Positions 42,991 to 52,829 of a stretch of 64,000 nucleotides of DNA are shown here, piece after piece. The notes under the pieces are model-generated. The model was not told the origin of the DNA. It saw nothing but the letters and a program-made list of their open reading frames with translations, and did no database searches. The stretch spans positions 3,100,001 through 3,164,000 of the forward strand of contig NC_014734.1 in assembly GCF_000183135.1 (NCBI RefSeq), written 5' to 3'. This DNA comes from Paludibacter propionicigenes WB4. GTDB lineage: Bacteria > Bacteroidota > Bacteroidia > Bacteroidales > Paludibacteraceae. The translations under genes and the position numbers were made by a program. Each line of letters opens with the position of its first letter. Within the stretch, counting starts at the first letter, position 1.

Positions 42991-45900
42991 ATGAAAATGA
43001 ATAAGAAAATTTACACCTTTTTTATCTTGAGTTGCGTTACTTTTGCCCTCTTTGGGCAGCGTACTAGCGGAAATGCTCAGAGTTCTACCGCAAACAGAGT
43101 TGCTTCGGTTACAATTAGAGCTGTCGTAGCTGATTCTGTTGATAATCAGTTGATAGAGTTTAGCTCTGTGAGGCTGTTTAACGCAAAGACAAATCAATTA
43201 ATTCAGGGCGGAACTACTAACCAGAATGGTCTAATTGAGCTGAAAAATGTAAAAACGGGAAATTATTATTTGATATTTTCTTTTACCGGCTATAATTCTA
43301 AGCGTGTAGAAATAAAAGAGCAGCAGTTTAGAAGAACTACACTCAATCTGGGTACTATCAAGCTCGGTGAGGCGAACAAAAAACTGGATGAAGTTACCGT
43401 AAACGGTAAGATGCCGGAACTGGTTATAAAAGAAGATACAATGGAGTATAATGCCGCTGCATTCAAAACTCCTGATGGAGCTGTGGTAGAAGACCTTATA
43501 AAACGATTGCCCGGAATGGAAGTGGATGCTGACGGAAAAATTACCACAGCAGCCGGTAAACAGATAACTAAAGTGCGGGTGAATGGTAAAGATTTCTTCG
43601 GAAATGACCCCAAAATGGCAACTAAGAACCTCACAGCTGATATGGTTGATAAAGTGCAGGTGATAGATAAAAAATCCGATATGGCTATTCTTACCGGAGT
43701 TGATGACGATGAACCGGAAACCATTATTAATCTAACCATTAAAAAAGGTATGATGAAGGGCTGGATGGGGAATATTAATGCAGGTATAGGTCAGATTATT
43801 GACAACAAGAACAATGAAGATTCCCGATATGTTGCCAGTGGTATGTTGAATCGATTTACCGATACCGAACAATATTCATTAATCGGAAACACCAATAATA
43901 TCAACGAAAGAGCCTCAACAGACAGAGGGAATAACGTGATGAGCGGTCGTGGAGGAGCCGGTGGTGGCGGAGGTGGTAATTCTGGCGGAGGCGGAAGTAC
44001 CAGTGGTGGAAACGGAATTACCAGTTCATCCCTAATCGGCTTCAATATGGCAAAAGAAGTTAATAAGAAACTTAAGATAGGAGCTAATATATCGTATAAC
44101 TACGGTGATACTTATACCAAAAGTAATAGTTTCAGAGAAAATATTTTTACCGATAGTGTGTCATACCGCCGAAGTAATTCTACTTCTCGCTCTATCAGTA
44201 ATAACTTCAGCATTGGTGGGAAAATGGAATATCAGATGGATTCATTGACAACGATTATCTTTACTCCGACAATTTCATTTAATAAATCATCAAGCAGCAG
44301 TGATTCTTATCAAAAATCAATGGCCGGCGATGCTGACTCTACAGCTGTAAACGAAAGTAAATCTTCCAGTACGCTTCATCCTAAGGGAACTAACCTGGGC
44401 TTACAATTGGATGTATCGCGCAAGTTGTCTGCCAAAGGAAGGCGTCTTAGCTTTAGTGGTACATTAAATATGAGTGAGAGTGATGGCGTGGGGACTAATA
44501 ACTCCACCAATAAATTTTATCTTTCACCCGACAAAAGCACAGTTTATAACCAGCAAAATGCCAATACTGCAAATCGTAACTCGTATGGTATGAGAATCAC
44601 CTACGTAGAGCCTATTGCAAAGAATTATTTTATCGATTTATTATATAATGTACAGTTTAATAATACTGTCAATGAAAGAGAAACCTATGATTTTGACCCG
44701 ATAACAGAAGAATATGTTGATTTAAATGCCAACTACAGCCGTAGTTCGTCCGTACATTCGGTAAGTCAAAATATTCGTGCAAATCTGAGAGTTGTTCAGC
44801 CTAAATATTCATACAATATAGGTGTTTCTATATCTCCAAGTTATACAGACAATGTAGGGTATATAAAAGATTGGTTCGGTCAGGGACAAGATTCAATCTA
44901 TAATAAACCGACTCCGCGGAAAACCGTGAACTATGCTCCACAATTCGAATTCACTTATCGTTTTAATAACGACAAAACTTTGAGACAGTTTTTACGTATG
45001 CGTTATAACGGTAGAACCAATCAACCGTCGATAACTCAGCTTGACCCATCGGAAGACGTTACCAATCCACTTAATATTCGTAGTGGTAATCCGGATTTGT
45101 TACCTTCGTTTGATCATAACATTTCGCTGGAATATAACAGTAATAAGAGAACAACTCAATCTTCTTTCAGTGCAACATTGACTCATAAATTTGAGCAGAA
45201 TTCGATAATTAATTATACTACTTACGAAAGAGGTACAGGAGTACAATACACACACCCTGTAAATGAGAATGGAACATGGAGTAGTCAGGCTGATATTTTA
45301 TTTACCCAACCGCTCGATAAAAAAATGCGATTTAATCTGAATTTGCGAACAGGAGCTGGTTACAGTAATCAGGTTGGGTTTACACTGCTCAATAAGCAGA
45401 GCGAGCGTAATGTGACTCACACAGCTACTCTTTCGCCTAATTTATCAATAAGTTATAAAAATAACTGGTTTTACGGGCAATTTCGGGGACAGGTTCGCTA
45501 TAGCTCATCCAATTATACAATGACCGGACTTAGCCCCAGACAATCCACAACATATCATGTTTCTTACAATACTCAGCTTACTTTCCCGTGGTCAGTTTCA
45601 TTATCATCAGATGTCACCTATACAGCCAACCGTGGATATAGCGCAGGATATAATCAGAATGAAGTACTCTGGAATGCTCAGTTGAGCAAATCATTTTTGC
45701 GCAATAATGCTGGATTGATTCGTTTGCAACTAAATGATATTTTGCACCAACGGTTGAATATGAGCCGTAGTGTAACTACAAATTCAGTGACAGATACACA
45801 ATATACAGCTCTGACAAGCTATTATATGGCAACTTTTACCTATCGGTTTAATAATGCAGGAAACAGAAGAGGTGCAGGTAATCGATCCCGAATGGGTGGA

Positions 45901-46026
45901 ATGAACGATAATGCTGACCCTTCGAATCCAGATAGCTTTAGCCCGGCGAATGGAGGTGGAACCAGAGGCGGCTTTAGGGGCGGTAACTTTGGTGGAGGCG
46001 GTGGCGGAAATCGTATCGGCAGGTAA
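42991..46026 (+). CDS. Outer-membrane beta-barrel protein with carboxypeptidase-like regulatory domain
   Basis: A 1011-residue secreted protein. A signal peptide (KKIYTFFILSCVTFALFG) is followed by a regulatory-like domain at about residues 30-120 (VTIRAVVADSVDNQLIEFSS), a plug-like region with DEVTVNG and TKVRVNGKDFFGNDP, and a long beta-barrel of alternating aromatic strands. A Gly-rich stretch interrupts it near residue 320, and the C-terminus is Gly/Arg rich. The pattern fits TonB-receptor-like OMP family barrels (SusC relatives without a SusD). No partner is adjacent. A TTG at 42982 is an alternative start. Confidence 0.85.
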   Translation: MKMNKKIYTFFILSCVTFALFGQRTSGNAQSSTANRVASVTIRAVVADSVDNQLIEFSSVRLFNAKTNQLIQGGTTNQNGLIELKNVKTGNYYLIFSFTGYNSKRVEIKEQQFRRTTLNLGTIKLGEANKKLDEVTVNGKMPELVIKEDTMEYNAAAFKTPDGAVVEDLIKRLPGMEVDADGKITTAAGKQITKVRVNGKDFFGNDPKMATKNLTADMVDKVQVIDKKSDMAILTGVDDDEPETIINLTIKKGMMKGWMGNINAGIGQIIDNKNNEDSRYVASGMLNRFTDTEQYSLIGNTNNINERASTDRGNNVMSGRGGAGGGGGGNSGGGGSTSGGNGITSSSLIGFNMAKEVNKKLKIGANISYNYGDTYTKSNSFRENIFTDSVSYRRSNSTSRSISNNFSIGGKMEYQMDSLTTIIFTPTISFNKSSSSSDSYQKSMAGDADSTAVNESKSSSTLHPKGTNLGLQLDVSRKLSAKGRRLSFSGTLNMSESDGVGTNNSTNKFYLSPDKSTVYNQQNANTANRNSYGMRITYVEPIAKNYFIDLLYNVQFNNTVNERETYDFDPITEEYVDLNANYSRSSSVHSVSQNIRANLRVVQPKYSYNIGVSISPSYTDNVGYIKDWFGQGQDSIYNKPTPRKTVNYAPQFEFTYRFNNDKTLRQFLRMRYNGRTNQPSITQLDPSEDVTNPLNIRSGNPDLLPSFDHNISLEYNSNKRTTQSSFSATLTHKFEQNSIINYTTYERGTGVQYTHPVNENGTWSSQADILFTQPLDKKMRFNLNLRTGAGYSNQVGFTLLNKQSERNVTHTATLSPNLSISYKNNWFYGQFRGQVRYSSSNYTMTGLSPRQSTTYHVSYNTQLTFPWSVSLSSDVTYTANRGYSAGYNQNEVLWNAQLSKSFLRNNAGLIRLQLNDILHQRLNMSRSVTTNSVTDTQYTALTSYYMATFTYRFNNAGNRRGAGNRSRMGGMNDNADPSNPDSFSPANGGGTRGGFRGGNFGGGGGGNRIGR

Positions 46027-46059
46027 AAGTAGTTTTGTTCAACTATACTTTAAGAATGT

Positions 46060-46094
46060 CAATTGCAGATCATCTTGGGATGAATCTGCAATTG
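46060..46094 (+). terminator. Terminator of the outer-membrane barrel gene
   Basis: CAATTGCAGAT (46060-46070) pairs with ATCTGCAATTG (46084-46094), followed by a run of seven or eight T. Confidence 0.9.
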
Positions 46095-46269
46095 TTTTTT
46101 TGTTGTGTATGCATAAGGAGCTACTTAAAAGCGGGCTATTTTAGTATTGTTGATTGATTGTGTTGCTATTCGTATATTCCTTTAGAGCCAATTCGGTTAA
46201 ATAGTAATACGGAATAATTTCTTTAATGATAATCAACATAAAATATTATAGAAATATGCGAAAAAACAT

Positions 46270-46277
46270 CTATCTTT
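46270..46277 (+). promoter_or_regulatory. -7 element of Fur-family gene
   Basis: TATCTTTG, perfect match, 43 bp before the start at 46321. Confidence 0.7.
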
Positions 46278-46320
46278 GTAATCGTAACAAATAAAGAAAA
46301 TATACAAAAAAGGAATAGCC

Positions 46321-46725
46321 ATGTTGCAAACTCATAATTATTTACGTCAGTTCTCCATAAAGCCTTCTGTACAGCGGTCTGCTGTGATGGATTTTTTGTT
46401 GAAAAACCGCATACACCCTACAATCGACGAAATATATTCGGCCTTGAGTCCTACAATGCCAACTTTATCAAAGACGACTGTTTATAATACTCTCGACTTA
46501 TTTGTTGAGCGTGGAGCAGTACGTGCTTTAGCTATCGATGAAAAAAATGCGCGCTACGATGTGGATATTTCTGCTCATGCTCATTTATTGTGTCGAAGCT
46601 GTGGTAAGGTACATGATATCTTTAATCTTGATCAGTCTTTATTTCAAATACCTCAAACCAAGTTTAAGATAGACTCGGTCGAAGTTTCTTATTTTGGTAT
46701 ATGCGAGAACTGTAGCAATAACTAA
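46321..46725 (+). CDS. Fur-family metal- or peroxide-responsive regulator
   Basis: A 134-residue winged-helix repressor. HPTIDEIYSALSPTMPTLSKTTVYNTLDLF is spread over the DNA-reading helix. In the metal-binding half, HAHLLCRSCGKVHDIF gives the conserved His and one CXXC, and CENC gives the second CXXC of the structural zinc site. It may be Fur, PerR or Zur; regulatory-site residues do not decide this. A rubrerythrin gene in the window would be a natural PerR target, but no shared operator was found. Confidence 0.9.
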   Translation: MLQTHNYLRQFSIKPSVQRSAVMDFLLKNRIHPTIDEIYSALSPTMPTLSKTTVYNTLDLFVERGAVRALAIDEKNARYDVDISAHAHLLCRSCGKVHDIFNLDQSLFQIPQTKFKIDSVEVSYFGICENCSNN

Positions 46726-46748
46726 TTATTTGATTCATTTACTATACG

Positions 46749-46779
46749 AATAAGCATGCTTAATTTAAGCATGCTTATT
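46749..46779 (+). terminator. Terminator of Fur-family gene
   Basis: A perfect 15-bp inverted repeat (46749-46763 with 46765-46779) running into TTTTTG. Confidence 0.85.
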
Positions 46780-46797
46780 TTTGTATCTGTTTTTTTA

Positions 46798-46805
46798 TAT
46801 CTTTG
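46798..46805 (+). promoter_or_regulatory. -7 element of Omp85-like gene
   Basis: TATCTTTG lies 24 bp before the ATG at 46829. It overlaps the longer frame starting at 46781 and so fixes the start. Confidence 0.7.
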
Positions 46806-46828
46806 ACGTGAATACTAAAATTTGTAGG

Positions 46829-48106
46829 ATGAGAAAGATTGTACTCATATTTTGTTTCTTCATGTCAGGGCTGTCAGTTTTTTCGGAGACGAACGAAAAA
46901 AGCGGATTAACTTTTGGTGCTTTGCCTGCCATATCGTACGATTCTGACTTAGGATTTCAGTATGGTGCATTGATTAATTTTTACCTCTACGGAAATGCAG
47001 CCCGATTTCCGAACTATGATCATTCCCTTTATCTTGAATTATCTACTTATACCAAAGGTACTACCATAGCACGGGTAAGGTACGATTCTGAAAAATTAAT
47101 CCCGAAGGTTCGAACCACATTTGATATTAGTTACGTAACTGACCAGATGTCTGATTTTTACGGGTTCAATGGATTTCAGAGTGTTTATAATCCATCCTTG
47201 GTGACAAGTTCTAATCGCTTGTTTTATAAAAATGAGAAAAATATGTTTCGGGCCAAAGCCGATTTCCAGGGTTATTTTGGTGAGTCAAAGTTCGGTTGGA
47301 TAGCGGGTTATTCTTTCTATCACTTTGCTGTGGATACTATCAATAACCGGAAGCTGAATATTGATAAAACAGGAGAGACTTTGTATGAGAAATATAAGAA
47401 TTGGGGTTTGATCAATGCAGAAGAAGCTTTGGGTGGAAGTATCAACTACTTTAAAGCGGGTTTAAAATACGATTCCCGTGACCAGTTGGCTTGCCCAACT
47501 AAAGGTATATTTACAGAGGCTGTGATTCAAACGGCTCCTAAGTTTGTCAATGGAACTTTTCCGCATACAAAACTGGCTATTATTCACAGACAGTACTTTA
47601 CGTTGGCCAAAGATTTATTGTTTGCATACAGGCTTGATTATCAAATGTCATTAGGTAATAACCATGTTCCATATTATGCTCAGCCTTTGCTTATTACCAG
47701 TTACTTAACTGCTGCAACCAATCAGGGTCTGGGTGGCAAAACATCTATTCGTGGAATCTTGCGTAATCGTGTAATCGGAGACAATGTCGGATTTGGTAAT
47801 TTTGAATTGCGATATAAATTCTTGCACTTCGAATTTATGAAGCAAAGTTTCTACCTTGGTACTAATCTATTTTTTGATACAGGTCTCATTCTTAAACCGG
47901 TTGATATGAACCTGACAAATCTTTCTCTTGCAGATAGAAATACTTACTTTAAAGATTATGCATCAGGACAATTTCACTCGGCTGCCGGGCTGGGATTAAA
48001 GATCGGTTGGAATGAAAACTTTGTGATATCTGCCGATTTCGGTAAAGCCTTCGACAAACAGGATGGAGAAAAAGGATTCTATCTCGGACTTAATTATTTA
48101 TTTTAA
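46829..48106 (+). CDS. Omp85/BamA-like outer-membrane barrel protein
   Basis: A 425-residue protein with a signal peptide (MRKIVLIFCFFMSGLSVFS). The barrel has alternating aromatic strands and a C-terminal half like the surface-antigen (bacterial surface antigen D15) domain: YDSRDQLACPTKGIFTEAV, then GGKTSIRGILRNRVIGD, which resembles the Omp85 signature region with the conserved Arg-Gly. The last residues GFYLGLNYLF end in an aromatic, as expected. No POTRA domain fits in the short N-terminus. The role in export or lipid transfer is undetermined. Confidence 0.82.
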   Translation: MRKIVLIFCFFMSGLSVFSETNEKSGLTFGALPAISYDSDLGFQYGALINFYLYGNAARFPNYDHSLYLELSTYTKGTTIARVRYDSEKLIPKVRTTFDISYVTDQMSDFYGFNGFQSVYNPSLVTSSNRLFYKNEKNMFRAKADFQGYFGESKFGWIAGYSFYHFAVDTINNRKLNIDKTGETLYEKYKNWGLINAEEALGGSINYFKAGLKYDSRDQLACPTKGIFTEAVIQTAPKFVNGTFPHTKLAIIHRQYFTLAKDLLFAYRLDYQMSLGNNHVPYYAQPLLITSYLTAATNQGLGGKTSIRGILRNRVIGDNVGFGNFELRYKFLHFEFMKQSFYLGTNLFFDTGLILKPVDMNLTNLSLADRNTYFKDYASGQFHSAAGLGLKIGWNENFVISADFGKAFDKQDGEKGFYLGLNYLF

Positions 48107-48124
48107 ATACGCGAAATTCATTCT

Positions 48125-49237
48125 ATGCCAGAACTCTATATATGGTGGATTGTAGCTTTTTCAGCGTTAATTACTCTTTTTTACGCTCTTCTAATCATCG
48201 TTTTTAGCATCGGTTGGAGGATGTTGGAGAAGCCGGACTTGTTGGAGAATAAAACCTCGGATATTTTTATTTCTGTGATTGTGCCTTGTAGAAATGAAGA
48301 GGACAATATCAAGAGATTAATTTCCAGCCTGATAAATCAAACGTATCTGCATTTCGAACTGATACTGGTGAATGATCACTCGCTAGATGCTACACGCGAT
48401 GCTGTTTTAGAAGCTCAGGTGGATTTTTCAACTATCAGACTAATCGATGCCAGAGGTTTTGGGAAAAAGAATGCTCTTCGCGAAGGTATCATGGAGTCAA
48501 AGGGAGATTTCATTGTTACAACAGATGCTGATTGCGTTCACCCGGAGCGCTGGCTTGAGGCTATAGCTGCTTTTCAAAGCCGTCATAAATGTGATTTGTT
48601 GATTCTTCCGGTAAGACTTGTAGGCAATGATTCTGTTTTCTTTGATATTCAGCAACTGGAGTTTGTAAGTTTAGTAGCATCAGGAGCTGGTGCAACAGGA
48701 GCCAGGATGCCGATTTTATGCAACGGAGCCAATCTTGCTTTTTCAAAAGATGTATGGATGCGCCACAAGGACGATTTACACGAAGAAGAACAATCGGGTG
48801 ATGATATTTTTCTGTTGGAAAAAGTAAAACAGCAGAAGGGAATAATTAAGTTTTTGAAATCGGAACATGCATTTGCCTTTGCCGGGGCAGCTGATACATT
48901 AGGCGATTTATTCAGACAACGAAGGAGATGGACTTCTAAAGCGCCTGCTTATAGCGATTGGCAACTAATTTTTACTGCTTGCGTGATTTTTTCTATCAGT
49001 CTGGTTGAATTGGTGCTGTTTGTACTATCGGCCTTTGATTACAAGTATTTGATGTTGCTTATAAGTATTTTTGTTGTCAAATACGTGGTCGATTCACAAT
49101 TTTTATATTCAGTGAGTGCTTTTTTTCAGCTAAAACGTGTTTGGCTCAATGCGTTTCTGCTATCAATAGTGTATCCCTTTTACATTGTAGCTGTGGCTGT
49201 ATCATCGTTGTTGCTAAAGTCAAAACAATGGAAATAG
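48125..49237 (+). CDS. Family 2 glycosyltransferase, membrane-bound
   Basis: A 370-residue enzyme. One N-terminal membrane segment (WWIVAFSALITLFYALLIIV) and two to three C-terminal ones flank a GT2 catalytic domain: ISVIVPCRNEEDNIKRLI, the DXD-like VTTDADCVHP, and QRRRW near residue 263. It transfers a sugar from a nucleotide donor to a lipid or polysaccharide. It begins 19 bp after the Omp85-like gene and is probably co-transcribed with it. Confidence 0.9.
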   Translation: MPELYIWWIVAFSALITLFYALLIIVFSIGWRMLEKPDLLENKTSDIFISVIVPCRNEEDNIKRLISSLINQTYLHFELILVNDHSLDATRDAVLEAQVDFSTIRLIDARGFGKKNALREGIMESKGDFIVTTDADCVHPERWLEAIAAFQSRHKCDLLILPVRLVGNDSVFFDIQQLEFVSLVASGAGATGARMPILCNGANLAFSKDVWMRHKDDLHEEEQSGDDIFLLEKVKQQKGIIKFLKSEHAFAFAGAADTLGDLFRQRRRWTSKAPAYSDWQLIFTACVIFSISLVELVLFVLSAFDYKYLMLLISIFVVKYVVDSQFLYSVSAFFQLKRVWLNAFLLSIVYPFYIVAVAVSSLLLKSKQWK

Positions 49238-49256
49238 TGCTTGAAAATAAACCAAA

Positions 49257-49727
49257 TCAGTGAAGAATATAGAGGATATCGCCGGATAATGAAATTTTAT
49301 ATCTCTTGAGTGCTTCTTTGGCTGGACCTGCCGACGGATTGCCAATGCCATAACCTATGTCAAAAACCGACCCGCACTTCTCACATACAGCTTGACCAAT
49401 ATCATTGGGATAGACTCTGACTGTTGATTTTATCTCGTAAGGACAAGCCATGTCAAAAGCATAGTACGTTCCGTCAAATCCGGAATAGACCAAAATGCCC
49501 CCGAAACCAACTCTGTCAGTAACAGAAACTCCTTTTATGAAAGTAAGGCTCTTGTTGTACGAATTTCTGAATGTTGGATAAGTTGAAGTCAAATTTAATT
49601 GCAAGCTAACCGGAAAGTCGGGTATAGACGACTGAACATGATCACTACAACTTCCGAAGGAAAGTGTAACGCACAACAAGAAGAGTTGGAATTTCGAGAT
49701 TAATTTCATTCTGGAAGCGTTTTTCAT
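49257..49727 (-). CDS. Rieske-like lipoprotein with altered cluster ligands
   Basis: A 156-residue protein with a lipoprotein signal (LFLLCVTLSFGSC, lipid Cys27). The C-terminal third has the Rieske fold outline, with CPYE at 95-98 and CEKCGSVFDI at 115-124, followed by GNPSAGPA, the Pro loop of Rieske proteins. Genuine Rieske sites use CXH and CXXH; here both histidines are absent (Tyr97 and Cys118 at the matching positions), so a normal [2Fe-2S] site is unlikely. The start could be 49709 or 49745 as well; the chosen ATG keeps the basic n-region. Confidence 0.7.
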   Translation of the reverse strand: MKNASRMKLISKFQLFLLCVTLSFGSCSDHVQSSIPDFPVSLQLNLTSTYPTFRNSYNKSLTFIKGVSVTDRVGFGGILVYSGFDGTYYAFDMACPYEIKSTVRVYPNDIGQAVCEKCGSVFDIGYGIGNPSAGPAKEALKRYKISLSGDILYILH

Positions 49728-49764
49728 GTGAAAAGGACGAAACATATTTCGCCCTTTATGATTT

Positions 49765-50763
49765 TCAACCGAGTTCGCCTATTCTCCATAATTCATCGTC
49801 GGTAAATGAAGTATTTCTGAGCGAATCTATATTGTCTTGCAGTTGTTTTACCGAGCTGGTACCTACAATGACAGATGTTATTTCCGGTTTGTGGAAACAC
49901 CATGCTAGCGCCATTTGAGCCAGCGATTGCCCGCGCGAAGCAGCAATTTCATTCAGCTGTTTTATCTTTTCTATAACCTCAGGTGTCAACTGTTGCTTTT
50001 GTAAGAATCCATAACTGTGTGCTGCCCGTGAATTCTCCGGAATGCCCTGAAGGTATTTATCACTTAGCATGCCTTGGGATAAGGGTGAAAATGCAATAAC
50101 ACCAACACCATTTTCTTGAGCTAAAGGCAACACATTATCTTCAATATGTCGGGTAAAAATATTGTATTTATCCTGATTAATAAGACAAGGCGTACCGTTC
50201 TCACGCAAAATTCTATAAGCTTCACGAGCTTTATCGGTTGGATATTTTGATATACCCACGTAAAGTGCTTTGCCTTGCTTCACCACGTCGGACAAGGCTC
50301 CCATGGTTTCTTCCAAGGGAGTATTCGGGTCGTATCTGTGCGAATAGAATATATCCACGTAGTCAAGTTGTAGCCTTTGCAAGCTTTGATTTAGGCTGGC
50401 AATCAAATACTTTCTTGAACCCCAGTCACCATACGGTCCCGGCCACATCTCGTGTCCGGCCTTGGTGCTGATAATCATCTCATCCCTGTAGGCGGATAAC
50501 TGATCTTTCAGAATTCTACCGAAATTCCTCTCAGCGCTACCATAAGGAGTGCCATAGTTATTTGCTAAATCGAAATGAGTGATGCCGTGATCGAATGCAA
50601 ACTGAATCATTTTTTGAGCTTCAGCAGCATCATCCACGTCACCAAAGTTGTGCCACAACCCGAGTGAAATCCGCGGCAACTTCAGTCCGCTTTTCCCGCA
50701 ATATTCGTAGCCTACTGAATTTAAGTAGCGATCTACAGCCGGTTCATAATTATTTTTGGACAT
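49765..50763 (-). CDS. Aldo/keto reductase, YghZ/Kv-beta-like
   Basis: A 332-residue NADPH-dependent reductase. HFDLANNYGTPYGSAE (Asp and Tyr), IISTKAGHEM (Lys) and YSHRYDP (His) supply the tetrad, and NQDKYNIFTRHIE and IAFSPLSQGMLSDKY are typical of the AKR14 group (YghZ, methylglyoxal reductase). The second AKR in the window, of a different subfamily from that at 38391. No operon partner is obvious. Confidence 0.92.
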   Translation of the reverse strand: MSKNNYEPAVDRYLNSVGYEYCGKSGLKLPRISLGLWHNFGDVDDAAEAQKMIQFAFDHGITHFDLANNYGTPYGSAERNFGRILKDQLSAYRDEMIISTKAGHEMWPGPYGDWGSRKYLIASLNQSLQRLQLDYVDIFYSHRYDPNTPLEETMGALSDVVKQGKALYVGISKYPTDKAREAYRILRENGTPCLINQDKYNIFTRHIEDNVLPLAQENGVGVIAFSPLSQGMLSDKYLQGIPENSRAAHSYGFLQKQQLTPEVIEKIKQLNEIAASRGQSLAQMALAWCFHKPEITSVIVGTSSVKQLQDNIDSLRNTSFTDDELWRIGELG

Positions 50764-50776
50764 CGAGTCGCTGATT

Positions 50777-51367
50777 TTAGAACTTTACTGAAGGAGCTTT
50801 CTCGCTTCCTTTTTCTGCTTCGAAGTATGGTTTCTTTTCAAAGCCAAACATATTCGCAAATATCACAGCTGGGAATCGTTGGATGATAGTTGTATAGTTT
50901 TGAGCAATTTCATTGTATCTGCTTCTTTCCACCGAAATGCGGTTTTCAGTTCCTTCCAGCTGTGCTTGCAGCTCGAGGAAATTCTGATTAGCTTTTAATT
51001 CAGGATAGCTTTCTTTTATCATGATTAGTTTACCCAATGCAGAAGTTAATTCTCCCTGAGCAGCCTGATATTGTTGTAATTTCTCCGGGGTTAATGTTTT
51101 GGCATCAACGGTTACCTGAGTTGCTTTAGCTCGAGCGGCTATAACTCCTTCCAATGTAGAACTTTCGTGAGTAGCATATCCTTTTACAGTTGCCACCAGG
51201 TTTGGAATTAAATCAGACCGGCGTTGGTATTGACTTTCAACGTTTGCCCATTGGCTATTGACTTTTTCTCTTTCGGTAACTAGTTTATTGTAAGTAGAAA
51301 TGCCACTGAAAATAGCGAGTATTAAAACTGCAGCTATTGCTATTAAAATGATTGAACTTTTTTTCAT
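50777..51367 (-). CDS. lemA: LemA family protein
   Basis: A 196-residue protein with an N-terminal membrane helix (IILIAIAAVLILAIFSGI) and a long helical domain beginning YNKLVTEREKVNSQWANVES, the LemA hallmark, then RRSDLIPNLVATVKGYA. The function of LemA is unknown. It follows the TPM-domain gene by 80 bp on the same strand, a pairing found in many genomes. Confidence 0.93.
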   Translation of the reverse strand: MKKSSIILIAIAAVLILAIFSGISTYNKLVTEREKVNSQWANVESQYQRRSDLIPNLVATVKGYATHESSTLEGVIAARAKATQVTVDAKTLTPEKLQQYQAAQGELTSALGKLIMIKESYPELKANQNFLELQAQLEGTENRISVERSRYNEIAQNYTTIIQRFPAVIFANMFGFEKKPYFEAEKGSEKAPSVKF

Positions 51368-51447
51368 TGTTGTAAATTTTTATTTGTTTGATTTGAATGG
51401 AAACAAAAAAAGAAATTATATAAGATTTTTAGATTGAATTTCGAATA

Positions 51448-52788
51448 CTACCAACCGCTTGTGGCTCCACCACCACCTGACATACCTCCGCCAAAACTTC
51501 CTCCGCCACCACCTCCGAAGTCTCCTCCACCAAAACCTCCGCGTCCACTAAAGAGACCACCTGCAATGGCACCTCCTACTATGGCTCCATCGGTACGGCT
51601 TAACCTTGGAATGTTATGATTATCATTTTCTTCGTAACCGCAAAACTTACAACGGTAAGTGGTTCTTTCTGTTCCGCTGCTAATATAAGTTGGAGCTACA
51701 ATTGTTCGTTTATCGGACAAAATAAAAGCTTTTGTACCACATTTAGGGCATTCTGAATAAGCACTGGGTTTATCCAGCGAGAAAATAGCTTCATTGGCAC
51801 ATTTATCACAGACAAAAACATCGTAATCGATAGCATGTAGTTTCTCTTCAAATTGCTGTGCCAGTTTAAGGTGTGCATCTTCTTGCTTTTCAGATAGAAT
51901 ATGCATTTGTCCATCACATACGTTACACGGAATTGGCGCTCTGCGAATCTTAATCATCATTAATCGTCCGTAGATATTTGCCGGAATGGTTGTTAATGGT
52001 ATGGGGATAAGTAACAGAATCAATATCGGATGCGTTGAAAGCAACAAGATGCCGATAAATCCAACAACAGGTACGATGATGGAAATCATACTAATGATAC
52101 CTGATTTTTGCGTTTTTATAGCCTTGTATCGGGCAATATTGCTGGGGAGTTTTGGATTGTTTCTTACTTTAGCAATGGCATTTCCGATTAATATCCAAGT
52201 CAGTAGTGCTATGACTAAATATACTCCGATTGCTATCGGTAATATCTCGTTCCATGCTATCGGTTCTTCTTTAGGTGCTTCGGGTATCGGCTCTTTGCGG
52301 ATGATACTCCCAATACGTTCTACGCCGGCCAATATTCCAGCATCATAATTGCCTTTTTTAAATTCGGGAGTTATCGATTGGGCTTGTATACGCAGACAAA
52401 TAGCATCAGGCAGAATACCTTCCAGACCGTAGCCAGTCTCAAAGGTGATTTTTCGTTGATCCATAACAAATAAAACAAGCAAACCATTATCGCGTTTTGT
52501 CTGACCTACTCCCCAAGCCTTAAACAGGTCTGTGGCGAAGGGTTTTATTTCATTGCTACCTATAGAATTTACAGCTACAATCGTAACCTCGGCTCCAGTT
52601 TCGGATTGTAGTGCGTCCAAATAGGCATTAACCTGTTGAACTGTTTCGCTTTTTAATATTCCATCTGGATTACTTACAAAGGCGTGCTTGTCGGTAACTT
52701 TAGGATTGGGAATGCTCTGGACGGTATAATCTGTTGCAAAAGATAATCCGGAAAGAGTACACAGAAAGATAACAAGTAGCTTTTTCAT
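51448..52788 (-). CDS. TPM-domain membrane protein (YgcG-like)
   Basis: A 446-residue protein. Signal peptide (KKLLVIFLCTLSGLSFA), TPM domain at about residues 30-150 (NPDGILKSETVQQVNAYLDAL), two to three membrane segments between about 185 and 265, and a cytoplasmic part with zinc ribbons formed by CXXC pairs (CNVC, CDKC, CPKC, CKFC). The tail is Gly rich (GFGGGDFGGGGGGSFGGGMS). TPM domains have been linked to acid phosphatase and to photosystem repair elsewhere. Adjacent to lemA. Confidence 0.88.
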   Translation of the reverse strand: MKKLLVIFLCTLSGLSFATDYTVQSIPNPKVTDKHAFVSNPDGILKSETVQQVNAYLDALQSETGAEVTIVAVNSIGSNEIKPFATDLFKAWGVGQTKRDNGLLVLFVMDQRKITFETGYGLEGILPDAICLRIQAQSITPEFKKGNYDAGILAGVERIGSIIRKEPIPEAPKEEPIAWNEILPIAIGVYLVIALLTWILIGNAIAKVRNNPKLPSNIARYKAIKTQKSGIISMISIIVPVVGFIGILLLSTHPILILLLIPIPLTTIPANIYGRLMMIKIRRAPIPCNVCDGQMHILSEKQEDAHLKLAQQFEEKLHAIDYDVFVCDKCANEAIFSLDKPSAYSECPKCGTKAFILSDKRTIVAPTYISSGTERTTYRCKFCGYEENDNHNIPRLSRTDGAIVGGAIAGGLFSGRGGFGGGDFGGGGGGSFGGGMSGGGGATSGW

Positions 52789-52829
52789 AAGATTTTAAAT
52801 TGAACTATTTCTCTAAAGAGAAATGTTTA

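Noticed and set aside
46781-46828. N-terminal extension of the Omp85-like protein
   Set aside because: It overlaps the TATCTTTG promoter word at 46798-46805, and the signal peptide starts at 46829.
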